Assembly: GCF_000015245.1 (NCBI RefSeq)
Contig: NC_008700.1
Location: 626,001 to 690,000 of the forward strand
Length of the DNA: 64,000 bases
DNA from: Shewanella amazonensis SB2B
GTDB lineage: Bacteria > Pseudomonadota > Gammaproteobacteria > Enterobacterales > Shewanellaceae
Direction: 5' to 3'
The notes under the pieces were generated by a model. That model did not search any database, was not told the origin of the DNA, and was given only the letters and a program-made list of their open reading frames with translations. Positions 55,179-62,758 of the stretch are shown piece by piece; within the stretch, counting starts at the first letter, position 1; each line of letters opens with the position of its first letter. The position numbers were made by a program, and so were the translations under genes.

Positions 55179-55370
55179 CATTGAAACCGGCGTGAAGTGG
55201 TTGTTTGTGACCAGAAGAAGGCGTTACACGCTTTCGTCCTGGTAAGTGCTCGGTTCAAACACCTGTCTTGCTTAGCATTCTATTCCTCCACATTTAACAT
55301 TCTTTGCAAGGCACTTCGGCACGGAATTCCCCATTGATTTACCCTAAAACGATGCTCAGCGCTTTGCACG

Positions 55371-55577
55371 TTACTCCGGCGAAATAGTCACAGTAAATAC
55401 GTCCATTTCGAGCCAGTAACTGAGGAAGTTTGACTCCCATACTTGATAGATCTCCACTGCTGACTTGATGCTGTAAACACCGACCATGTTTGGGAAAACC
55501 TTGCAGTCGAAATCAAAGTCCAACTCCAACTCCAACTCCAACTCCAACTCCAACTCCAACTCCTTCGCGAGCTCCTT
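55371..55577 (-). CDS. doubtful ORF containing a Leu-Glu repeat
   Basis: A minus-strand frame of about 69 codons, no ATG, reads through the hexamer repeat as (LE)n then DFDFDCKVFPNMVGVYSIKS and ends TVTISPE. An AAGGAG lies near its beginning. I do not recognise it; it could be the tail of a lost gene. Weak support. Confidence 0.2.
   Translation of the reverse strand, partial: KELAKELELELELELELELDFDFDCKVFPNMVGVYSIKSAVEIYQVWESNFLSYWLEMDVFTVTISPE
55519..55560. repeat. hexanucleotide microsatellite (TCCAAC)7
   Basis: Seven perfect copies of TCCAAC followed by TCC. Period 6 keeps reading frames, so copy changes would alter length of a Leu-Glu run, not switch a frame. Confidence 0.95.
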
Positions 55578-55723
55578 AGTAATATAGGATTAATGGGTGC
55601 CGGAGCAGGTTTTGCTCCATTAAATCCACCCTGCTATTTCTCCGCATTTACTGCTGCATTATTGTTTTCTGATGACAATTAGGGGGAATAGTGTTTGGAA
55701 CTTTTTAACTGAGATGCTCCCAA

Positions 55724-56070
55724 ATGAATAGAGGCAAACCATACTCTGTATGGTCCTTAGCGACATATGCAACTTTTATTACCTATTCCAGTATAAAACT
55801 TGCCAAGTTACTGCCTGAATTTTTAATGATTTATGGAGTTCAGCCATCAAATGATCAAGTTTGGATATTGCCTATATCCGCTTCCATGATACTTGCAGGA
55901 AGTGCGTTTTTTTGCCTTCGTTGTTTTAGATTCTGTACAAAATATTCAGGGCAGCTGAAAATTATGACATTAATTACTATGTTGTAAACTATGCGATTGT
56001 TACCACGATAATTTCATTGGGAACATTAATGTCTTTGTACGCATTTACATTAAAGTTTAATAGTGTCTAG
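55724..56070 (+). pseudogene. frameshifted small membrane protein
   Basis: An 87-residue frame from ATG 55724 (MNRGKPYSVWSLATYATFITYSS) contains two hydrophobic segments and stops at 55987. The other frame, open from about 55930, continues as AENYDINYYVVNYAIVTTII and adds a further transmembrane segment (SLGTLMSLYAFTLKF) up to a TAG at 56068-56070. The continuous hydrophobic character across frames suggests one roughly 115-residue three-helix protein with a one-base change near 55930-55980. AT-rich, unlike the housekeeping genes. The family is not recognised. Alternatively the short ORF is the real product. Confidence 0.55.
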
Positions 56071-56207
56071 AGTTGGACATGTGTAAGGGAAGCTGCGATT
56101 AAGTAGTCAGCTTCTCTAGGTCGTTGAGTGTGTCAGCCGGAACGGTAAACCCACCTTTGGTGCGCCGGAGACGTTATGGTTCTTGAGAAGAGTCCGCTGA
56201 TAGATAT
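56071..56207. other. possible mobile-element remnant
   Basis: Contains an inverted pair GAAGCTG/CAGCTTC (56089-56116) and, on the minus strand, a short open stretch reading RRTKGGFTVPADTLNDLEKL then TT and a stop, with a stop codon just before it. This looks like the truncated end of a coding gene, perhaps of a transposase. No terminal repeats or target duplication can be defined. Confidence 0.25.
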
Positions 56208-58316
56208 TTAAAATGTTACTGGAAACGAAAATATGTCCGCATCATAAATGCTGTTTAAAGTGATCAGAAAACTATCACTGTCACCTTTTGAAATTCCAAA
56301 GTACTTCCTGACTGAGTCTGCGGGGTAGATCGCTAAGATAGCATCATTGTCATTTTCTTGATATTTTTTAATTATGTCACTCTGTTTTGTTCTGGTAAGG
56401 TAGTAAAGCTCATCATCCTGAATAAAAAAGCTGCCAAAATCGTTAATCGATAAATCAGTTACAATTTGGCTGAATTGGTTTGAATTTATATCAAATCGCC
56501 AAATACCATCCTCATTTGTACGAGAAACTAATAGTTGGTCATTCCCCGCTGGGATGGCATATATCTCATCAGTGAATGTTAATTGTGTGGTTGTTGATGT
56601 TTTAATATCTAACTGGTAGATGCCATTATGATTATTCTTAATCGCAGAGAAATAAACCAGGGAGCCATCGAGTGACCACGTTGGAAAAGTAGGTGTCAAA
56701 CTACCCGTATCAACTCTAATTAAATGTCCATCCTGTACATTACCAATATATAAACGCTGTTTGTCATCCCCCTCTTTGACGAGTGCGGTGGCGAAATGTT
56801 TTCCATCAGGGGACACAGATGCGAAGTTTACTGTCCCTATACCATTGGTGAGATTGCGAGCCTCCTGCTCATTCTGTCTCCATAGGTCCCAATTTGCCGA
56901 ACGATTTGAGACAAAGACAATATTTTCAGGATCTGAGATGAATTGACCGTATAAATCGCGATTAGAAGAGAATACTCTTCGAACGATTTGAGCACTATCA
57001 AATCTGCGCTGTACTATATATTCACTTGACTGATGTTTTGCGACAAGAAGCTCATTGGTTTTGTGATTAAAGCTCAGGCCAGAAGCACCACTTAGCTGAT
57101 TTATCAATTTTAATTCAGGTGCATCTATATTATTAAAACTCAAAAGGTAAGTGGCAATTTTTCCATTTTCCGAGAAATTAACAAAAACTTGGTTATTGTC
57201 TTTGCCTCGGGTTAAACCCGTAATAGATTCTTTATAATCAAGCAAGCTTTTTTCTTGCCCTGAGGGCTGCAACAGAATCAGCTTGTATTGTTGTGCTTGT
57301 TCTCGAACTACGACAATGTCTTGATTATTTTCTAACCAAATACCCATAAAATCGCTGGTGTTTTTTTCTGGAAAACTGACTTGCGTGGTTTTCTCAGTGA
57401 CAAAGTCATATTTAAAAAATGCAAAAATGCCATTTATTCGCTTTGGATAGAGCAACATTCTCCCATCGGGCGACCAATCCAACATTTTTTTGAATTCAAC
57501 ATAACCACAGTCGGTATCTATTAACTTTTCCTGCTGAGTGCGCAGCTGTTTGACTCTTATCTGGCATTGATTTTTGTCGTCGATGCGAACATAGGCAAGG
57601 GCGGTATCATCAGGAGACCAGATCGGCAGGGCTTCCTGGTATTTACCGGATGAAACGAGTCGCAGTGGATTCTTGCTGTCACTTAAATCTTTAATGTATA
57701 GCCCACTATGCCTGTTCTCTTGAAGCCATTGAAATGCAAGCATATTGCCGTCATTCGAAATCGCGGGATGCTCTTCCACACCTTGAAAGTTTGTCACGCT
57801 CGTCAGAGCAGGAAACTTCATGGTGTCTTCAATTTGTTCCTGTGCCGGACCAAACTTTCGGTTTTGAATAAGGGAGTAAGACGCTAGGCCTGCCAACAAC
57901 ATCAGTGAGATCAACACCAGCAAAGGCCATCTCCGTGTTGGGGCGGGGACGGCAAGCCGTGGGATAGGTTCGGGTGTTACTGTGAGAACGTAGCCGACTT
58001 TGGGGAGTGTTTTAAATAGTTCGTCACAGTCGGCGCCAAGGTCGGTAAATGCCTTTCGAATTTGCCACATGGCATTAATATAACCACGCTTGCCAACTCC
58101 TTCATTGCCGTTCCAAATTCGGTTTATTGCATCTTCGTGTTCAACGATATGATTTTCATTAAACAAGAAAAGTTTAAGATAATCAAAGACCTTTATGGGA
58201 AGCTTTACCGATTTATCTCCATTATCGATCGTCATGTTATGACAATCGATAATGAAGTTATTTAATTTAAATCGAGTATGGGGCGATTCTGCCATTGCCA
58301 GTCTCAATTTGATCAT
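56208..58316 (-). CDS. CadC/ToxR-like membrane transcriptional regulator with beta-propeller periplasmic domain
   Basis: Up to 702 residues (ATG 58316; ATG 58295 has better spacing from a GAG and may be the true start). N-terminal OmpR-type winged helix (about 15-115: NNFIIDCHNMTIDNGDKSVKLPIKVFDYLKLFLFN... KTLPKVGYVLTV), one transmembrane helix (WPLLVLISLMLLAGLASYSL, about 130-150), and about 550 residues with TolB/WD40-like repeats (SPDDTALAYVR, WSPDGRMLLYP, SPDGKHFATAL, WSLDGSLVYFS). It would bind DNA while inserted in the membrane and sense a periplasmic signal. AT-rich codon use. The GlyGly-CTERM protease gene upstream on the same strand is a possible target or partner. Confidence 0.88.
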   Translation of the reverse strand: MIKLRLAMAESPHTRFKLNNFIIDCHNMTIDNGDKSVKLPIKVFDYLKLFLFNENHIVEHEDAINRIWNGNEGVGKRGYINAMWQIRKAFTDLGADCDELFKTLPKVGYVLTVTPEPIPRLAVPAPTRRWPLLVLISLMLLAGLASYSLIQNRKFGPAQEQIEDTMKFPALTSVTNFQGVEEHPAISNDGNMLAFQWLQENRHSGLYIKDLSDSKNPLRLVSSGKYQEALPIWSPDDTALAYVRIDDKNQCQIRVKQLRTQQEKLIDTDCGYVEFKKMLDWSPDGRMLLYPKRINGIFAFFKYDFVTEKTTQVSFPEKNTSDFMGIWLENNQDIVVVREQAQQYKLILLQPSGQEKSLLDYKESITGLTRGKDNNQVFVNFSENGKIATYLLSFNNIDAPELKLINQLSGASGLSFNHKTNELLVAKHQSSEYIVQRRFDSAQIVRRVFSSNRDLYGQFISDPENIVFVSNRSANWDLWRQNEQEARNLTNGIGTVNFASVSPDGKHFATALVKEGDDKQRLYIGNVQDGHLIRVDTGSLTPTFPTWSLDGSLVYFSAIKNNHNGIYQLDIKTSTTTQLTFTDEIYAIPAGNDQLLVSRTNEDGIWRFDINSNQFSQIVTDLSINDFGSFFIQDDELYYLTRTKQSDIIKKYQENDNDAILAIYPADSVRKYFGISKGDSDSFLITLNSIYDADIFSFPVTF

Positions 58317-58461
58317 TCAAAAACGTTCGGCAATAGTAACACCTTAGACAGTAGTTGATAAGCGCTCGCAAAATGGGAGGCTGGTTCACTCTATCGTGAC
58401 ATCATTTGAATCGTAGTAAATTGTTTTTGCTTAATATTAATCTGATAGTTCAGACTCGCAA

Positions 58462-58492
58462 CGAAAAAGGGCTTCTGTAGTCAGAAGCCCTG
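58462..58492 (-). terminator. intrinsic terminator of the subtilisin gene
   Basis: AGGGCTTCTG/CAGAAGCCCT stem followed on the minus strand by TTTTT. Confidence 0.85.
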
Positions 58493-58513
58493 GGTATTCG
58501 ACAAATAAGCTAT

Positions 58514-61500
58514 TTATTTACGTCGTCTTAAAAGACCAGCGGCACTCAGTAGCAGCAAACCAAACCCCATGCTTCCGCCTGATTTACCCTGCTCAACAGG
58601 TGGCTCAATGGTGGCCTCAACGTTCACGCTAATCTCGACCGGTGCAGATTGCTTACTGCCGTTACTGCCGACCAGTTCGAAGACAATTTCTTCAGCACTT
58701 TTCAGCTCAGGTGCAGTGAAAGAGATTGCAGCCGTGCCCGCACCAACTATCGCGACTTGAGTACCAGACACCTGTTTCCAAATGTAGCTGATTTCTGGGT
58801 CACTGATCACCAAGTCGACAGGGGTTGCGGTAAGACGAACAACGTCTCCTTTTTTCGCGGTCGATTTATCTGCAACGGCTTGGAACACTGGACGTCCCTC
58901 AAACATCACAGTTTGGCCTTCAGATACCGCCCTGACAGAGTTTTCACTGGTACTGACCTGGGTTGTCACTACCGGGGTGATATCCACCAAACCTGTCACT
59001 TCGGAAGCGTCCAATACGAGGGTAAAGGTCACCGCCGAAGCACCGTCTTGCTGAGTCTGTGTCCAGGACAGTACATTGCCTTCAAACTTGTATTCAACAT
59101 CACCTGTGGCCATCTGCATCGTCGAGACCGATGGTGAGTCATCCGCTATCAAGCTGGCCACAGAGACGTCTTGCGCCAGACTGATACTGATCTGGTAGGT
59201 TCGTTCCTCACCACTGTGATTGGCGGCAATTTTGATGCTGGATGTCAGTAAATCACCGTCCAGGCGAGGCTGAGCAACCGTGACATCATCTGCCCCCCTG
59301 GTCATGTTTACGCGAACGGCACCTATATTGCGTGGCAGATCCGGGTTGGTGCCCAGCCAGAATACGCTGTGGTACAAATCGCCTTCCAGCATGGATTGAT
59401 CCCACTTGACGCGTGTTGCCAGTTCTTCACGTGGTGCAACAGAGTCTGCAACCTTTACCTGCATAGAGTCGTCATCATATTGTACGTTGGTTACTGCCAG
59501 CTTTACCGAATCAAAAATTGGTGCTTCAAACACGCACTCTTTGCCTTCGTCGGGCTGCTGACCCTCTTCGCACAACATCTGGTTTTCGGTTAGGGCTTCA
59601 GGGCCTTCTGCCCAGTTGTGAACCAGGATCCAATAGGTGTCGTTGGCCGGATCGATAACATCAATTTTTTCATATGCACTTTCAGTTGCAGAAATATAGC
59701 GAACAAACGGCAATTCGGAAGGGCTGCCCGTTGGTGCACCATCCAGGTCAACGTCAATCCCGACATACAGGTCCAGATCCGGTGAGCTTGTTTCCAATAC
59801 CTCTATTACGAGTCGTTTACTGTCGGCTTGAATGTTCAGCGGAATCGCGTAAACGGTATCATCCATTTCGTTTAGCTTCGCCAGAATCGAACCATTAGTG
59901 GCGTCACGACGTACCTCAAACTCATAGATGTCTGCTTTGGCAATGCCCGATTTACTGACCTGGATATTGTCGCTGCCAATGGTAACAATGCCGTTTACTG
60001 CGGCGGAGTCATTATCACGGGAGGCGGTGATCTCAATAGATTCAGGCACGAGACCAGCGATAAAGTTAATGGATACAGGCAGTGTTTGAACCGGTGTTGT
60101 CTCATCATCGGGCGTCAAAATAACACGCGCGTCAACCCAGTCTTTTGCCAATGCGGAGTTGGCTTCAGCGGTGAAATGTAACGTGACTTCTTCACCTTGG
60201 CTCAAGCTAAAGGATGTTTGGTCGGCAGTCAGGGTGAAACCTTCATCGAATACATCAAAACTGACTGACCAAGTGCCATCCTTTACGGCTTTAAAGGTGC
60301 GTGTCCAGGCACACTCTATCAAGCACTCGCCTTTGGAAAGGCTTGGTATGTTCATCTGGCTGGGTTCACCATGCCAACCGGGGATCTCTTTTTGAGCCCA
60401 CTCAGGTGCGAACGGATCTGCGGCAAGGTAGCCAGCTTTTGTTTCGTTCATCACCAGACCAGCTTCAATCGCCAGATTCACCCGGGCACTGCCAGCGCCA
60501 GTGGCATGATTATTGGCTCGTACCATTTCGAACTGTGCAACGCCGTTTTCATCACGCACCACATTACCTGCTTCATCAAACTGGTATTGTTTTTCGGTGA
60601 CTTCAGTGACAGCTGTTGTCATCAGGGCAGATTGCATTTCCGCGGGTGTCCACTCAGGATGAGCCGCCTTCATCAGCAGATACATGCCTGCCACATGGGG
60701 GGATGCCATGGAAGTACCGGAGATTTGCATGTAGTCACCCGGCTGTTTTTCAATGTTGCCCAGCTGACTGGAGTGCATTCCTGTGCCAATGTTGCTGGCG
60801 TAGATATCCACACCAGGCGCACCCACATCCGGAACCAAATAGTCTTTGTTTACAAAATCCGGACCGCGAGAGGTAAAGGACGCTGCAATGTCCGCTTTTT
60901 CAAGATTATTGTTGAACTCGGAGTTGCCCAAAATACTGACCATATGGTTTTCACCCGTATTCAGCCATTCAAGCAGGGCATCACCATCAGCCTTGTTCAG
61001 GTGGATAGCCGGGATACCATGAAAATCACCCACCACGTCGTCGAAGTTATCATCTGAGTTAATTAAAATCAGACCTGCAGCTCCGGCATATTTTGCTGCA
61101 ATGCTCTTGTTTAAACGCGATAAAGGTGCGCTGTTATACTCGCCACCACGGCGACATACCACGACCTTGCCAACCACATTGTTGGCCTGATACGACGCAG
61201 GCAGAGAACCGTTGCCATAGGCACTGGCATAGCAATAACCAGGACCACCCTGCTGCTGTTGGTAGTATTCGCTTTCAACATCACCGGCATAAACGATTGC
61301 GGTTGGTGTCTCCAATGCCAGGGTTTTGCCCTTACCTGTCATTTCCGGTAATGCACCTTCGCCACCGGAAAAGACCGCAGTTTTTTCTTCGCTGTAATCG
61401 CGGCCATGGCTAAGAGCGGCAACAGTGGTTACCCAAGGGGAGTTTCCGGGTGAGCCGACTGTTTCGGCTTCTGGGCCACTGTTACCCGCGGCTACCGCCA

Positions 61501-62713
61501 CATGTAAACCAGCTTCCCGGGCGCTCAAAAATGCCAGGGCATCGGCCGATTGCCAAGGGGATGAGGGACTGCCGCCAACCGAATAGTTGATAACATCGAC
61601 ATTGTTTTCGATAGCATGCTCAATGGCTTTGATGGCCATTGAGTCGGAGCAGCCATAACCGGGTACACAGGTACGGTAAGCGATGATGTTGGCGTGGGGT
61701 GCGACACCACTCACGTTTACATTGAACATGGAGTTCGTGGTCTCCCAGCCCGGCTGTTGTGCCGTGCCTACTATCTGAGAGACGGCATAAGGCACATTCA
61801 GTACCACGTTGCCAGCCACCGTTGCGGCGACATGGGTACCATGGCCTTGGTCGTCCTGCCCGGTGTTGTAGCGCCAATCGTAACTTGGCACAGCAATTTT
61901 GTAGTCATCAAATGAGACTACACCGACCAGTTTGTCGTTACACCAAATGGCGTTTTGAACACAGTCGCCGAAGTAAACACCTTCGCCGTAGGGGTTGGTA
62001 TGATCGTATCCATCACCACCGACATCGGCAAAAGCGGGGTTAAAATCGTTCGGCGTGGGCGGTCTCCAGGAATAGAATTTTTTCTTGTAGGAAGCAATGC
62101 CGGTATCAATGACACCAACAACCAATCCTTCGCCCCTGGACTTCCCCTCGAGCTCTGGATTGTTCCAGACCATGGGGGCGCCGACGTGGGTGGGCCCCAC
62201 GTCTGTCAGTAATTGTTTGAAGGAATCTTTCTGCACAGCCAACACGCCGGGCATTTTGCGCAGCATGACCGCTTCGGCGTCTGATAGTTCCATCACCAGG
62301 GCGTTCAGGGCTATGGTATGAGCAGCCTGGACGGGGACTTCGCGCTTGAGGGTCGATTTGATGTTGCTGAACACCTTGCTCTGCTGATTCACCAAATAAT
62401 TGGTATAGGTAATGGACTTACTGCTGTTGACGTCCAGCTTACCCTTGGCGTTCACGTTGGTATGTTTAGAGGCTTTGACATTCGTCGCGGCCAGACCGCG
62501 GATCCCACCCTGATACAGTGCCAAAGGCTCGTCTTTTAAGATGACGAAATATTTGTTACCTAACTGGGCTTCGGCCGATTTTCTATTGAGCAATTGATTT
62601 TTTGCTGTTACCGCGTAGGTCGCCTGCTCTTCTGTAGGCTGGTTAGCATGTACGGCAAATGCCAATGCTGACACGGGTAACGCCATCGCAATTTTAGAGA
62701 GTTTAAAATTCAC
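58514..62713 (-). CDS. exported S8 subtilisin-like protease with GlyGly-CTERM
   Basis: 1399 residues from GTG 62713 (GAGGAA seven bases upstream). Signal peptide, I9-type propeptide (about 50-165), then the S8 domain with catalytic Asp203 (GVIDTGIAS), His290 (GHGTHVAA), oxyanion Asn410 (AAGNSGPEAE) and Ser667 (SGTSMASPHVAG). A PA-type insert (about 490-590) lies between them. Fn3-like and Ig-like repeats follow, then a C-terminal sorting signal SGGSMGFGLLLLSAAGLLRRRK: Gly-rich motif, transmembrane helix and basic end, the GlyGly-CTERM type processed by rhombosortase and displayed through type II secretion. No rhombosortase gene is in the window. Confidence 0.93.
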   Translation of the reverse strand: MNFKLSKIAMALPVSALAFAVHANQPTEEQATYAVTAKNQLLNRKSAEAQLGNKYFVILKDEPLALYQGGIRGLAATNVKASKHTNVNAKGKLDVNSSKSITYTNYLVNQQSKVFSNIKSTLKREVPVQAAHTIALNALVMELSDAEAVMLRKMPGVLAVQKDSFKQLLTDVGPTHVGAPMVWNNPELEGKSRGEGLVVGVIDTGIASYKKKFYSWRPPTPNDFNPAFADVGGDGYDHTNPYGEGVYFGDCVQNAIWCNDKLVGVVSFDDYKIAVPSYDWRYNTGQDDQGHGTHVAATVAGNVVLNVPYAVSQIVGTAQQPGWETTNSMFNVNVSGVAPHANIIAYRTCVPGYGCSDSMAIKAIEHAIENNVDVINYSVGGSPSSPWQSADALAFLSAREAGLHVAVAAGNSGPEAETVGSPGNSPWVTTVAALSHGRDYSEEKTAVFSGGEGALPEMTGKGKTLALETPTAIVYAGDVESEYYQQQQGGPGYCYASAYGNGSLPASYQANNVVGKVVVCRRGGEYNSAPLSRLNKSIAAKYAGAAGLILINSDDNFDDVVGDFHGIPAIHLNKADGDALLEWLNTGENHMVSILGNSEFNNNLEKADIAASFTSRGPDFVNKDYLVPDVGAPGVDIYASNIGTGMHSSQLGNIEKQPGDYMQISGTSMASPHVAGMYLLMKAAHPEWTPAEMQSALMTTAVTEVTEKQYQFDEAGNVVRDENGVAQFEMVRANNHATGAGSARVNLAIEAGLVMNETKAGYLAADPFAPEWAQKEIPGWHGEPSQMNIPSLSKGECLIECAWTRTFKAVKDGTWSVSFDVFDEGFTLTADQTSFSLSQGEEVTLHFTAEANSALAKDWVDARVILTPDDETTPVQTLPVSINFIAGLVPESIEITASRDNDSAAVNGIVTIGSDNIQVSKSGIAKADIYEFEVRRDATNGSILAKLNEMDDTVYAIPLNIQADSKRLVIEVLETSSPDLDLYVGIDVDLDGAPTGSPSELPFVRYISATESAYEKIDVIDPANDTYWILVHNWAEGPEALTENQMLCEEGQQPDEGKECVFEAPIFDSVKLAVTNVQYDDDSMQVKVADSVAPREELATRVKWDQSMLEGDLYHSVFWLGTNPDLPRNIGAVRVNMTRGADDVTVAQPRLDGDLLTSSIKIAANHSGEERTYQISISLAQDVSVASLIADDSPSVSTMQMATGDVEYKFEGNVLSWTQTQQDGASAVTFTLVLDASEVTGLVDITPVVTTQVSTSENSVRAVSEGQTVMFEGRPVFQAVADKSTAKKGDVVRLTATPVDLVISDPEISYIWKQVSGTQVAIVGAGTAAISFTAPELKSAEEIVFELVGSNGSKQSAPVEISVNVEATIEPPVEQGKSGGSMGFGLLLLSAAGLLRRRK

Positions 62714-62729
62714 AATTTATTCCTCAGAT

Positions 62730-62750
62730 AAGAGGTGCTGCGCACCTCTT
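62730..62750 (-). terminator. intergenic hairpin between the two exported proteins
   Basis: AAGAGGTGC/GCACCTCTT 9-bp stem with TGC loop directly downstream of the right-hand gene. The T-tract is weak, so partial read-through into the protease gene is likely. Confidence 0.6.
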
Positions 62751-62758
62751 CTTAATCA

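Larger units (their letters stand above)
55179..55723. other. gene-poor accessory stretch after the repeat array
   Basis: No convincing gene. 55184-55210 looks like a decayed version of the array's terminator hairpin (AAACCGGCGTGAAGTGGTTGT). 55280-55515 is unassigned AT-rich sequence. A hexanucleotide repeat sits at 55519-55560 and a hairpin-like GGAGCAGGTTTTGCTCC at about 55599-55615. Confidence 0.5.

Noticed and set aside
55070..55258. 62-codon minus-strand ORF across the last repeat
   Set aside because: It simply reads through the repeat and terminator region; no start signal or known domain.
55519..55560. Phase-variable switch
   Set aside because: The period of 6 preserves the reading frame, so copy-number change could not turn a gene on or off.
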